64,000 nucleotides of DNA, taken from assembly GCF_050908995.1 (NCBI RefSeq), contig NC_135120.1:20473433-20537432 (forward strand), read 5' to 3'. A program made the position numbers and the translations under genes. The notes beneath the pieces are model-generated. The model was not told where the DNA came from. It saw only the letters and a list, made by a program, of their open reading frames with translations, and searched no databases. The stretch is from Andrena cerasifolii. Taxonomy: Eukaryota; Arthropoda; Insecta; Hymenoptera; Andrenidae. Shown here piece by piece: positions 21,339 to 33,156 of the stretch; position 1 is the first letter of the stretch, and every line of letters begins with the position of its first letter.

Positions 21339-22199
21339 GGCGACCAAGCGCTTGGGCATTGCTTGTTTTAGATGGTGGGTGAGCGTTCACACGTCCCAAT
21401 ATGTGTGTCACTCTATTTCGCGTGGATATTTTCGAAGTTTAAAACAGTATCTTCCTCGATCTGCAATCTTTCGAGGACTTCTGTGCAACCGAACACGAAG
21501 GAACTAAAGTTGAGTGACGGTTTCATAAGTTTGACCGATTAAGGTTTTATCACTGTCTGACGGTGTTTATTCGTGTCTCAGCTGTGAACGCGGGGTGTCC
21601 ATGAGTTATTTATACCATGAATAATAGAATTCGTCAAAAGTTCCATCCAGTTGGCAGTGTCTTACCGCGGCCGCGTCTCTATCAATTGTATAATTGAACG
21701 AACTTACCAAGTGAAGTTCGATTAAAATTGTAAAGCGCCTCCTCCGAAAAGATCACATCGTAAGGGCCCGTACTCGCTCACGCAAATTAAATCTGGTGAG
21801 CGATATCAGCTTATGTTCTTCGGAAGTTCGAGCACAGGTTAGAGCCCGTACTCGCTCACGCAGAATAGGTCTTAAAGGCAAAAAACTCCTTTTTCTTCAT
21901 GTTCCTCAGCTCCTTCTCCAATTCCTTAAGGCAGCTTCTTTTCTTCGACCGAGGACTCACGGTGTCCTGACCTCTTCCTATCTATTGCGTGTAATCACGT
22001 GTGACTATTTCGGCACAAAGAAAGACAGCGAGGATCGCGGCCGACGCTGCACGAGTGTTTTATTTTATGTTAAAAATGTGACGATACTGGCACACAGTAG
22101 GGGTACTACGATGTGATCTTGAGGAGCAGACGCTAAATACAATTTGTAATTAGTTCTGCGATCAACTCAGGCGTTGTTTGAACCATAATAATAATAATA
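21339..22199. other. Non-coding DNA with a 19-bp direct repeat
   Basis: GCCCGTACTCGCTCACGCA occurs at 21766-21784 and again at 21844-21862, with the same orientation and a period of 78 bases. A plus-strand frame of 106 codons (21796-22116) overlaps it without recognisable motifs. A (AAT)n run closes the segment at about 22187-22200. Confidence 0.5.
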
Positions 22200-22212
22200 A
22201 ATCGTCTTTATT
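22200..22212 (-). repeat. Possible LINE 3' tail with TTA microsatellite (minus strand)
   Basis: The minus strand reads AATAAAGACGATT followed by repeated TTA units (plus-strand AAT run ending at 22200). This is the same signature as at 17414-17426. If it is a LINE tail, the truncated element body would lie at higher coordinates. I could not recognise any reverse-transcriptase motif there. Confidence 0.35.
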
Positions 22213-24002
22213 CTTTATAAAATAATCAATACAACGTCGTGGAGTTAGAAAACGCAAAGTATAGAAGGTGAGAGGCTCAGCATCGCTGTTATTATGCCTG
22301 ACCCGAAACATGAATATGTACTTACGTGGAAAGGACACATTCCTATATATTCCATGAAATACCTTCGGCTACTAGTAATGCGATTTGCATCCAGAATTTC
22401 ACCCCGTTGAGCTTTAAAAATAGGTTCGTTACGCTTGTTAAATTCCACAAGGAAACTGCCTGCTTTGCTGAAACACAAAAGTATATAAAATTGATACCTA
22501 TCGATTCGAAAATTACTTCAATAAACGAGCATCTTTCCCAAATTGCTTTTCTTACTTCTTCAATCTACTTGGATCCCAAAAATCTGTTTCTATACAGTCG
22601 ATGAAGAACGTTGATTCGGTCTAGCCTCCGTCCAACGTACGATGTTTTAGCATGACAAAAAGGATCAAGAATATCCTACGAAAATTCCAGAGATTTGTAA
22701 AATTCGTATACACCCCGAGTCAGCAGTTTCGCGAGCCGAGGGGTCCCCCTAGCGAGCGAGTCGATATTATACCCCCCGTAGCCGGCTGGATCGGGGCAGG
22801 TTTTTGCCGATTTCCAAATCCGTCGCGTGATCTTCGGGAACATTTCCCGGCGAGTCTCTGGAGGAAATCTGTCGCGCGAATTTCACGCTTGCCAGGCTCG
22901 ATCGGCACGGCGTTCCCACGGCGATTTCACGTCGCGAAACTTTGATGGCTGCCACACCTACCACGCCGAACGATAACTTGTCCAGGATCCATCCTTCAGC
23001 GGGTCTTGGCTGGCTGTGTAGCGAGTTTGTTTTATCGAATTTTCAGCGGCTCTGTACACCGTATGGCTTCCAGGCAGGCTTTCCTTCCGACGATATTACT
23101 TTTCCCTTAGCTAGCGGCGACGGTCGGGTAGACGGGCGAAATGAAAAGAAAATAAAAGGAATATCTCCACTTCCGGCTTTATCGTTCCCTTCCAGCGGAG
23201 AATGCATCGCGTAAGCGCGTGGCTGTTACTTACAGGCCACAAGGAGAATTCCGAGGCTTGTAAAATAGGCGCCCCGTCGACGAACAACCGCGAAATCTCG
23301 AATTACACTTAAAATTTAAGGAGCATACGCTCGAGTGTTGAAGTGAAATTTTTGTGGCAGGTGTTTCCGTAAAGGTGGTATTTATTCGACGAAGGCAAGG
23401 AATGAGATGCGGGGCTACGTTTGCAGTTGCAACGAATATGCCGGGAGTATTTTCCATTGCCACTTTGTCATGGATTAATTATGAAGCAGGAGAGTTATGT
23501 TACTTATTAGCCAGTGCCATGCGATCGAAGCTGTGACAGAGTTATTAATCCCAATGAAAGACTCGCCAGCTTCAGAAGCTCGATGCCTGCAGGCGTTCTT
23601 TCACGGTACACCCCCGCAAAAAGTGCAGGGTAATATGGAATACTTTATTTGCCGGGTGGTGTCCGTTACGAGTGGAATAAATGAGGTTGTGACGTTGAAT
23701 GGCTCTACCCGTGTCAGAGGGGGCCCGGCACGGAGGGTTTTTGACCCAACCGCGAGTGTCGGTGAAAAATATTGGAATAATTTATACCGTATCAAGTAGT
23801 TCCACTCTAATTTCGGCGGGTTTCGTCTGCATCCACGGGAAGAGGGATGTAAATCTCATTAATCGACAAAATTGCGGGTTTAATTCGTCGATAAAACTAG
23901 CTCGAGCAGGGTGCACCTTAGGAGGAGACCGAACGGACAGTGGATGCATTTTAATTCAAAGTTGCCACATAAATATGCTACTTAAATGTTATAAGTAATT
24001 GG
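22213..24002. other. Non-coding DNA
   Basis: No supportable gene. Open frames of 60-100 codons overlap on both strands around 22650-23800 and show no motif. Confidence 0.4.
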
Positions 24003-24700
24003 TTACGGGGAGGAGCCCGTATAAACGGCTTATTTTTGCATCAATCTTTTGGAATTTTTTGCAAAGATACCATTGCGCTAATCCTTTCATAACTTTAGGA
24101 GTACCTTATTTAACAACATAATAAGAAAAAAAAATTATGACAGTATAATTATAATAAATACAAAAGAAATAGAGCAGTATCTGAATTTGTTTTTTTTCGA
24201 GATGTAAAAACGGCGCCGGTTGTAGCGTCTCTGGCAGTTATGTGAAACAGACCAATATTTTTTTTTCAATTTATGTGCCAATTGCAAGAATATGAACCAC
24301 AAATGGTGTAAAAAATGCATATTTTAAAAATGGCAAAACTGCAAACATTTTCGCCAAAAAATCGCGTTTTATTTGTTTAATACAGTAGTTAAAATTAATA
24401 ATTTTGTTGAACACTGCGGTTCATATTCTGAGGAATATTATAAACTAAAAGTGTGCAAAATTTGAAGTTGATTGGTCAAATAGTTTTCCAGTTATCCCCG
24501 GCGCCAGTTTTGAAAACGTGGGTTCGAGAAAAACGCGTTTAAAATGCATTTCAGGCATGCTCGGCGCTCGCAGGCGCTGACTCACCGGACTATAATATCA
24601 ATACGGAGTTGAATTCCGGCCTATAACTTTGAGAATATATTTTTGAAATGTTTTAGAAGCGATTTATGGAAAAAAATTGTTTCTATGTTTCTCCCCTTAA
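24003..24700. mobile_element. TTAA-type non-autonomous element (about 700 bp)
   Basis: The right boundary is CTCCCC followed by TTAA (24697-24700). The left boundary is TTAC (24003-24006) followed by GGGGAGGAGCCCG, so the left TTAA has probably lost its last base. The interior shares the 18-mer CGAGAAAAACGCGTTTAA (24525-24542) and a following CCTATAACTTTGAGAA block with the element at 562-1323, in the same order. That shows family membership. AT-rich and non-coding. Confidence 0.6.
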
Positions 24701-26408
24701 GAATCAGGAGACGTTTCGCTTAACGCCAGAGTTAAAGCTGTCTGGAGTAGTGAAATTGTGAGTGAAATTTTGGGAACGGAGAGATTGGAGGGGTTTCAAC
24801 TAAAAGCCACAACGAAACGAGGAAATGTCCCGAGCAAATTCGTTTCGGTATCGTTTAAACTGCGAGGCGAGTCGCCCTTTGATCGTGCATCGGCGCTTCA
24901 TTAAATCGGATCGGATGTTTGCCATTACAGGGACATTTCGCGAGCGATTTCCATTGTAAAACGCGATAATCGCTGGTGCCTACGTGCAACACCGTCGCCG
25001 TTCATTATTAATCCCCTCGCCGACGCCATGTAATATTCCACACGCAATAAACGAATCCCCCGGTGCCGGCGCGTCGCCCTAGATAATCTGCCTCGCTACG
25101 CTGTGCTCCCGCATTTTCGAAAATCGCTGCATTTTGCATGAGCCCGCGATTTTCATTTCCCCCGGCCCCGACGAACAGTCGATATAATCTCGACGTACCG
25201 CGAGGAACACGCGGATTATGCGTTATTAATTTTAATGGAATTCGCCTCGCAATGGTAACGAACTGTTGCTGGGATTGCCATTCGCCGCTCTTTCCTTCTA
25301 CTTTCTCGCCTTCCGCTCGTACATTTTTAAGAATTCCACATTGCACGCTGGGGAGGGTCGCGAGCCAAGCACAGTCCAGGCGGGATACCGTTCCACTTCG
25401 ATCATCCAACAGAAGCCGCAGTAATAGTTGCAAGCCAAACCCAGATCCAACTTGTCCTTATTCCATCCGAATTCGACTTTCCGCCTTTTGAGATAATTAA
25501 TTCCACACCCTGCCTATCAATACAATACACTCGAAACCACTTAACTCATCCCCCACGAATTCAACCTCCCTTGAGTATCCCTTCCATTTCTCCGCTCCCT
25601 CCATTCACCGCAATTGTCCATTCCCGTGGTCTCATTTTCGCCCTCATTTCCCCTTCCCTCGTCATCGAATAGAATGCGAGATTAAGAAGCGGCCTCTTTG
25701 CCCGCGCCGGTTTTTAAAGTCCGCGTACATCAGCCCGGGGTGTCTGGCCGCGAAGAAGGGCGAATATCTGGAGCATTATCGGTCGAAGGGGGTTGGAAGG
25801 GACGAAAGCTGCGAGGGTTATCTCCCGGCCACGGTATAGCTCGTGCAGAATAGGCTGTCCAAAGGCAATGGATGCGAGAGGACATGTATAATGCATGGGG
25901 ATGCTTGATCCGTGACCCCATGCTGGTTTCTTCTAGGCAACCCTCCCTCGACCTCGCTCACCACTCCGTCGGGTTTAACCGGCCATTTTTTTCTTTCCCT
26001 CGTCCCGACTAAATATTTAAAGGCTTCTATCCAGCCACGCGAGCGTCGTAAAAGACGCGCGCCTCTTGAAAACAAACAACACGTCGCGGACTGCCGCTGT
26101 CCCTCTATATCCGCGTGTCTATGCACACGAGAAATAGAATTTTTGCCAGTGTCACGTGACGTGACGTGAAAACAAGGAAACGCGTTACGGACGGAAATTC
26201 AATATTGACGAAGAAGCAGGCGGATCTGCGATATGTTGCCTAATGCGGCTGTTCCAGTCTAGAGTCCATAAAAATAGGTGAATGGTTTGGGTTTGATTAT
26301 TAATTGTGTAGCACCTAAACCATTAGTCTGGAATAAAAGAACAATGCCAAATTATTAAAAGACATGAACCTCGCTCGTGGACAGACCAGTAAAAATGACA
26401 AAAAATGA
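24701..26408. other. Non-coding DNA with E-box-like tandem
   Basis: At about 26152-26170 the sequence GTCACGTGACGTGACGTG contains a CACGTG E-box core and a short tandem of GTGAC. From about 25500 to 25670 the plus strand is pyrimidine-rich. Minus- and plus-strand open frames near 25008-25491 overlap. No gene is supportable. Confidence 0.45.
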
Positions 26409-26464
26409 CATTTTTTTAGGCAATAATGACACTTGAAGTTTGAAAGTTTGAAACCTCCCCTTAA
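26409..26464. mobile_element. Deletion remnant of the TTAA-type element
   Basis: The stretch CATTTTTTTAGGCAATAATG through GAAGTTTGAAA (26409-26445) matches 920-957 inside the element at 562-1323 with few differences. It then jumps directly to that element's right end, AACCTCCCCTTAA (26452-26464). The intervening roughly 350 bp are missing, so this is an internally deleted copy. Its left boundary was not found. Confidence 0.5.
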
Positions 26465-28478
26465 CGCGATTTCAAATACGCCACACGTAGCGTTTTTTCT
26501 TTTCGCCTGTGTGATCAAATTGCAAGAAAAGTGTATGGTGGATCGAAGGCAAATGATGAAACATGTGTATTAAATATATGACTCATCGAGTCAGTGGCAT
26601 TCTTTACCCCTTCACAGCCCTGACCCCCAATCTCGTTCCCTTAATCAGCGAAAACAGTTTTCAGCTGCTAAATGCGGCACAGGACGTGACGTATCTAAAT
26701 CACAGACTCATTAGGCTCTCAGAGCGAGGAGTAAAGTAATTACTTGGCTATGAAAAAACTTGAAAGTGGCCATTGTATCATTCCAAGCCGAGAATGGCCG
26801 TTCGCCGTAGCTCCAGCCGAGCCGAGCGCTATAATGGCTTCGGCTGTTGCGGGGCGAAGGAGCTTCATCGCTAAGAATCGCAGAGTCATTAAAACTTTGC
26901 ATTATTTAGACTTTCGGATAAATTACAAGACTCGCGAGCCGCCTGGGCCCGTTCGTTAAAAGGCGACAGGGAAAGAACCGTACAATGGCTCTTCGACGTC
27001 ACGTGGCTGCCACAATCGTTTCCTTAGAAAACAATCTAACGCTGCCGATGGAAAACACTCATCATCGCCGATGGAATATTACAAATCTCCACGATTCCCA
27101 TTCGAGCGAGACTTATCGATCCCGAAGAAACCGGAATCTCGAGAATCTATCTCTGTATTCCGCGACGATAATCGCTTTATTCTATTACTAGCGCGTAGAC
27201 AATGCCGCGCGGAACCATGAAAATTTCGTTAACTCCTTCAGCATCTCTGCGACCCTTTCCGTCGGTGTAATTTTATTAAGACCCCGTATTTTTCGCTCGG
27301 CAGCCACGCGGACCCCAGTCACGCTACATTCTCCGAATAATCTTACAACAAAGCGGTAAATTAAATTTCTGCAGTCGTTACAGCGCACCCCGTGTACAGG
27401 GTCCAGGTACTCTCGTCCTTCCATTCCTCGCATCGTTTTATTGGCAACCTTATTTTCACTGCGCTTCCCCTCCCCTTATCTAATTAATTTTCACTTCAAC
27501 CCCACCCTTCGTACCTTTCGCTTTTTACAGAAAGGGTATCTACTTCGAGTTTCCTCACCGAGGAAGCTTGTCCACGGTATAAGGATCTGTTCCGTCATGA
27601 CACAATTCCGTCCACAGCTAAGCCTTGCAGCCTCACCGTCGATCGGTGATATCACCGCGAACAAGCTATTCCAATCGATCCAATTAACCCAACGTCCCGG
27701 GACGCTTTGCGCATCGCTGTATCGCATCAAAGTTGGAGACGCTTCTGCCAGGACGAGGCGGAGAGGGCTGGCCGGCCAAGCTGCAAAGATCCTTTTCGAG
27801 CTGATCGACGGCCACGAGCAATGAATACGAAATGGTCGCAGCGGGAGGAAGGCAAAGGGGGGGACGATGGACCGACTCACGCTGGCGGAAGGGTGAAACC
27901 TTTGGCGCGGTCTAAGCCGTCGGATGAAGAATGGCGGCGTAATACATATTTCATCCATATTCATTCGGCGATACGCGGGGCGAACCTCGTTAAACTCTTG
28001 ATACGCGAAAGGCCAGCGGCGGCGACACGCGCGCGGCGCTCGCTCATATGCGCGGAATGTCGAGCAGCGTGGAATCCGAGCCACGGCTATTGAACATTGC
28101 AATGTCTCCCGCTGTCACGGCGTACATCGGTTTCCGGTTCGATCGGCCCGCTGCCCACGCGGCAACGGGGATTTCCTCTCCGTGATTTATCTCCCGGCAT
28201 TATAACATTGCCGCGTGCTACGGCTTAACGGCTAGTAAACGCGCGGCTCTGATTCCTCCGTTCCAAGAACTGCCCCGTGTGTTCGAGAACTTTCAAAGCG
28301 TCTTGTCAGCAAGGGAAATCGGTTGTACAGTGATTGTAACGCGTGGAGGGATAAAGATGATACTTTGCAAAGCTCTGCGGTATAGTTGCGAAGATGATTC
28401 ATCGTGGAAAAGTAAATCTGAATGGCGGAAGGAATCATTTGCCCAGCGGGAGATAGTCTGTGTTAGAAATCAGTTGTG
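26465..28478. other. Non-coding DNA including a CpG-rich block
   Basis: A GC-rich block at about 27690-28100 is open on the minus strand for 203 codons, the longest frame in the window. Two plus-strand frames of 127 and 128 codons overlap it. Openness on both strands, high Arg content and no motif argue for composition rather than coding. No repeat is recognised. Confidence 0.45.
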
Positions 28479-28485
28479 TAGGTCC

Positions 28486-29710
28486 TAAGGCTGTTCGAGT
28501 AGTCGAATAATCGAGTAGCTTGAAGTTCGTACCGAACCGAGACTCGGTTTCCGAGCCGAGCCGAGTACCGGTAAAAACCGAGTACCGGCAAGGACCCAGT
28601 TCCTGATCACTTAAGAGTAACTACCGCGGGGTTTTAAACGTGTAAACGGAAACTTGAACAAATTTAAAAGGTTTTTTGTTATTTCAGTAAATCTATGTTT
28701 TACATTTAATTGGGTACTTTAAAAAGTGCACACATAATAATAATTATTTTATTATTTAACTTTGAAAGTGAAAAATGCGAAGGGAGCAGTTTCTGATCAC
28801 CTTCACGCGTTTTACTGTGAGCTATCAAATTTTGCGTATAAATTTCAAAATACTTCATAATTATTTAGTAATTTGTTAGAATAAATTTGTATCGTAATAA
28901 GCTTATTATTTGGTTTATTTTCCTAAACTGATCAGGAATTCGGTTCTGATCAGGAACTGGGTCCTTGACGGTACTTCGAATTTTTTCGAGCGGCTCCAAA
29001 GGACCGAGGAACTCGAATTTTTTCGAGCGGCTCGAATATACTTGGAGCAGATCGAAAGTTTCGAGCAGACCGACTGTGTCGAGTAGCTTGAAGCTTGAAG
29101 CTTGAACGTTTCGGGTTTAGTAGATAGTGAAAACAAAATAGTTTATTTTGTATATAAGTTTGGTTGAATACAGTATATATATAGTTTAACGCAGTATTAA
29201 TGGTGAACCTAAAAGAAATGATTACACGAAAGATGCGACGTGAGGACAGCTTCCTCGCGCTCGTCGCCACACAAACGCCAATACAAACCTCTAAAAATAC
29301 TGCACTTGGTAATACGAATGTTTCGAATATTTTAGGTTACGTTTATCTACGGGAATGTAAATAATGGTTCTCAATAAGTAATGTGAATAATTAAAATGTA
29401 AGCTGTAAAAGAAAATATTCTGAAACTTTTGATAATAAGTACTAAATTCAAATCTTTCTTTTTTTTTTCATTTTTTTTTGTGTATTTATGAACGTATTCA
29501 TACACTTCTCTTAATGTTATCTTTCTTTTCTCCTTACTTTTTTCTTTGTAACCTAAAATATTCGAAACCAAGTATATTCGAGCCGCTGGAAAAAATTCGA
29601 GTTCCTCGGTTCTTTCGAAAAAATTCGAGCTACTCGGTTTTTACGGGTACTCGGCTCGGCTCGGTACGAACTTCAAACTACTCGAATATTCGAGTACTCG
29701 AACAGCCTTA
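28486..29710. mobile_element. hAT-like composite foldback element with direct-repeat flanks
   Basis: Terminal inverted repeats of about 56 bp start TAAGGCTGTTCGAGTA (28486) and end with its complement at 29710, with about four mismatches. A 7-bp direct repeat TAGGTCC abuts both ends exactly (28479-28485 and 29711-29717). Inside are two further inverted pairs. The first is 28581-28608 with 28948-28975 (28 bp, one mismatch, around CAAGGACCCAGTTCCTGATC). The second is 29004-29045 with 29568-29609 (42 bp, one mismatch). The motif TCGAATTTTTTCGAGCGGCT is also directly duplicated near 28976 and 29013. No transposase is present. hAT assignment rests on end type and near-8-bp duplication. Confidence 0.75.
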
Positions 29711-29717
29711 TAGGTCC

Positions 29718-31706
29718 CCTCTAGAGCCGACGCGTCTGACTATTACCGAGTAATACCACTTGCGCGGTATCATTTGGAAGCTAACTAGAGTGGCTTTGAC
29801 TGACAAACTACATTATTCGCAACCATATTTCGTAAGATTTAATGAAGCAATTCGCCGCGCACACAGCTTCGCACTCACTCAGCCTTGTAAACTGTCTCGC
29901 GAGTGAAAGCACGAACTTTCAAACTCACCATCGCGCAAAGATCACACTATCACGAATTACGGAATTAATCCCTGAATCGCCCATATCTAGTCGCGTCTCA
30001 AGTTCGCTTAACGAAGCGTACGCATTACACGAATCCCGCGCTGCGTCGCGTAGCGCTCCCAGTATAATAACGTTAACTAGCTAATCTGTTCCTCGAACGG
30101 AAAGCGGGAAATTAACGGGAGGCAAGCTCACAAAAGCCTTTCTTCCTGTTATTGGCGACGTTCCTCGGCGTCGCCCGCGAAACTCAGTTTCCAACGGGTG
30201 CACAGACAACTTCGCCGTGGTGTTATTTACCAGGCGAGCGGGTACCAAGTTCCAGGCGCTCGACATTCCCAGATAAGCGTCGTCGCCTCGATAGAAACGT
30301 CGGCCGTGGCTAATTGTAAAAGATCGCCGCTCCCAGCTTCCCCTCCTGCAAGGGGGAAGAGGGCTAGCCTTGTTCGGACGCAAGCTGGCCGGGGGGAAGT
30401 TATTATTCCGGCGGGTGGCGCGTCCTTGCAGATCGTCCGACCATAAAAAACTAATTTATCCCTGGGAAATGGAGACGGAGAAGGGTAGACGAGGCAGAGG
30501 ATTGGCACGGTCGGCCGCGCGTCTTGAATGGCTCGTTCGTAGGCTGTGTTCTCGCCTCCACGCCATCCGGCCGGCCGAGGTATATCATTTTAAAGACGTG
30601 CCACGAAATAAGTTTATAAGTAGTCTGCCGAGAGTTTCGTCAGACTTGCGCCCCTCCCTGTCTAAGTAGTTGGCAAGTAGTTTGTGCCGCCGGTGTCAAG
30701 CTCCCCTCGATACATTATGTAAGTGCGGGGACGTTGTGCTTCAGTCACCTTCGTGCCCTTCCACCTTCCTTTCTTAGTTTCCTCCGTCGTCTTCTTCCTC
30801 GTTATCTCTCCTCCGCCTCTCTTATTTCCTTACTCTTAACGACCATCCGCGCTTCTCCACCCCTAGTTTAATAGTCAACTCCGTTCTCCCCATTTTCTCT
30901 TTTACACTTTGTGCGAGTAACATTTCACTTCTCCTCTATTAATCCTTTCTTCTCCACCGTCCGTATTGTTCTCCCTGGTACTCTCTTCGTATCCATCTGT
31001 CTCTCCTGTCATCTATTTCTGTTCTACCTCTAATTCTCCCTTCTCGGAGAGTTCCCCTTGATTCTATCAGCGCTCGTTTCTGCTTCACTTTTTCTAAGCT
31101 CCAGGCGTGTCTACCTGAAGGCCCGCTTGCCTTCCCTCGGTTTATCCTCGGATCTTTTTTTACCCGCGTAACCGTGATCCTTCGGCTTGAAACTTGGACA
31201 ACGGACCCTTACGACACAGTAAAAGATTAAGGGAGCGCGGGGCTGCCGGGTAAGAGGACGATAACACGTCGCTTGATCGCCATCTTCAACGTAATGAAAA
31301 CAAACGATGGGTCTGAACCGGGGACACGCTTCGAAGGGTCGATCGATTAAGGCGATTAGGTTCGAGCGTGTTGGAAACGTGGATGCTACAAGAATCCTCT
31401 CCCCGATCCAAGCGGATTGGCCGAGGCCGGCTGCAAACTTCCCTGCACAAACCGCGCGTAGTTTGCGCAGTATGAAAGTCAACATCCAGTCTAGAGGAAT
31501 GAATTATAGAAAAGCGCGGGCGATAATCTGTCAAGAATTCGAAACTTGGAACTATAAAATCTAGAAGCCTGTCCAACTTGCTCTTTAGTCATGTGTTCTT
31601 CAGATGTTTGTGGAGTTTCTGGGATCCCTGGGGCTTTCCGATTCCTAAGAAGTCTGAGGGGACTTACGGTGTATCATTCGGAGAACCCTAGGTTACTTTG
31701 CGATAC
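29718..31706. other. Non-coding DNA with a long pyrimidine-rich tract
   Basis: From about 30740 to 31090 the plus strand is overwhelmingly C and T. It contains many CTTCC, CCTCC and TTCTC words without a fixed period, and could form unusual DNA structure. Open frames near 30080-30670 overlap on both strands. No gene is supportable. Confidence 0.5.
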
Positions 31707-31709
31707 TAA

Positions 31710-32212
31710 CAAGGAGAGGTTCCCAGATGTCCGCCTCCGATTGTTTTGAAATTTGGATATGTTTTAGAGGACCGAAAAATAGGGAATACGTGTTTTTTTT
31801 TATATCGGCCCGTTTTCATATTTTGGGGGTGGAACCAACCCCCAAAGTTATAAGATTTTCAGGTGTTCATCTCCGATTGCTTTGGTTTTTGGATATGTTT
31901 TAGAGGACCGAAAAATAAGGAATACGTGTCTTTTTATTTTGGCATGCTTGAATGTTTAGAGGGTGAAACCACCCCTCCAAAGTTCATACCGAGTACAAAA
32001 TTGTGTTGAGTAAAACTTTATATAAATTTAATTTGCGTCATAATTTCACTCAACACAATTTTGTACTCCGTATGAACTTTGGAGGGGTGGTTTCACCCTC
32101 TAAACATTCAAGCAGGCCAAAAAAAAAGACACGTATTTCTTCTTTTTCGGTCCTCTAAAACATATCCAAAATTCAAAGCAATCGGAGGCGGACACCTGGG
32201 AACCTCTCCTTG
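31710..32212. mobile_element. Harbinger-like palindromic MITE with TAA duplication and doubled left arm
   Basis: The ends are CAAGGAGAGGTTCCCAG and its complement. The flanking 3-bp repeat TAA is exact (31707-31709 and 32213-32215). The motifs GTCCGCCTCCGATT and GGATATGTTTTAGAGGACCG recur inverted on the right. Uniquely, the left arm block is present twice in tandem (about 31728-31791 and 31864-31927, period about 136). The inner copy pairs with the right arm through the central hairpin around AGTACAAAATTGTGTTGAG. The ends are the same family as 50781-51439. Non-coding. Confidence 0.8.
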
Positions 32213-33090
32213 TAAGTGCAGCTACATTGGTGTTTTCAGTGGTTCGAAATATATCCAAAGTGTCTTATGGTTTGAAGACTACAAAGGTGTCTCTTATATA
32301 CCATTGGATACCACGTCCAGCTGCCTCGCTCGCATCCTTTGAAATTTTCCTACACGCTCGCGATACACGTAATTAACATCCATTCCGTCTGTTACTTGCC
32401 TTCCTAATCGCGTAGCTTAATGGCGAACCATCGAACAGGAACGAGGCTCTAAAGGGACCGAGGGTTGGAGTGGTAGAGGGCGATACGAGTTCCGATGTGG
32501 CCCTAAAGTAAATAGAATTCCTCCGACCGACAATGAGACCTTGGCGACCAGCCATCTGGCCGCGGCCAACTTTTATTTTGCACGTGAAAGTTTAAATGGC
32601 CGGCTCGCTGCCACCAGTGCCTCCGCGCCCGAGATTGACGCCGTTCCCGTGCTTAAATGCACACAGCCGGAAGTAAAAGTGTACTCGTTCACCCGGTGTA
32701 GAACTACCCGGTTGGCCGCTCGTAAATCACAGATTGCTGACTTCCACTATACGCGCTCGGCCTCTACCCGAGAATCCCTATAAACCTTTTCACCCCGGCG
32801 AGGCTAATTGCTGAATTTTTATTAACGCCCGAATAACAATTACGAGGGGTCTCGCAAACGGCGGCGTTGCAAATAACTTACGGGCGAAACGTTCCGCGCC
32901 TCGGGAACGACGGAATACGCGTGACGTCTCCGTTCTTTCGAATTTCTCCTTTTCGGGGCCGGGGAAAAAGGATACAGAGTCGCGCGAGCAAAGCTGCGCC
33001 AGTCGAGGGAGAAATTTGCTTCAGCGCCGCCGAAGAATTCACCTCGAGGGAATTCAAATATACGCTAAGCGCACCCGTTCCACCCTCGAA

Positions 33091-33125
33091 CCAACCCCTA
33101 TCCACCCTTGCCAACCCCTACCCAC

Positions 33126-33130
<5 letters not shown>
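33091..33130. repeat. Two-copy 20-bp tandem repeat
   Basis: CCAACCCCTATCCACCCTTG is followed directly by CCAACCCCTACCCACCCTCG. It lies immediately upstream of the CA microsatellite, suggesting slippage-prone DNA. Confidence 0.8.

Positions 33131-33156
<26 letters not shown>
33131..33156. repeat. CA dinucleotide microsatellite
   Basis: Thirteen uninterrupted CA units. Confidence 0.95.

Noticed and set aside
27491..28102. 203-codon minus-strand open frame, the longest in the window
   Set aside because: The region is GC-rich, two plus-strand frames of 127-128 codons overlap it, composition is Arg/Pro/Ser-rich and no motif or splice partner is visible.
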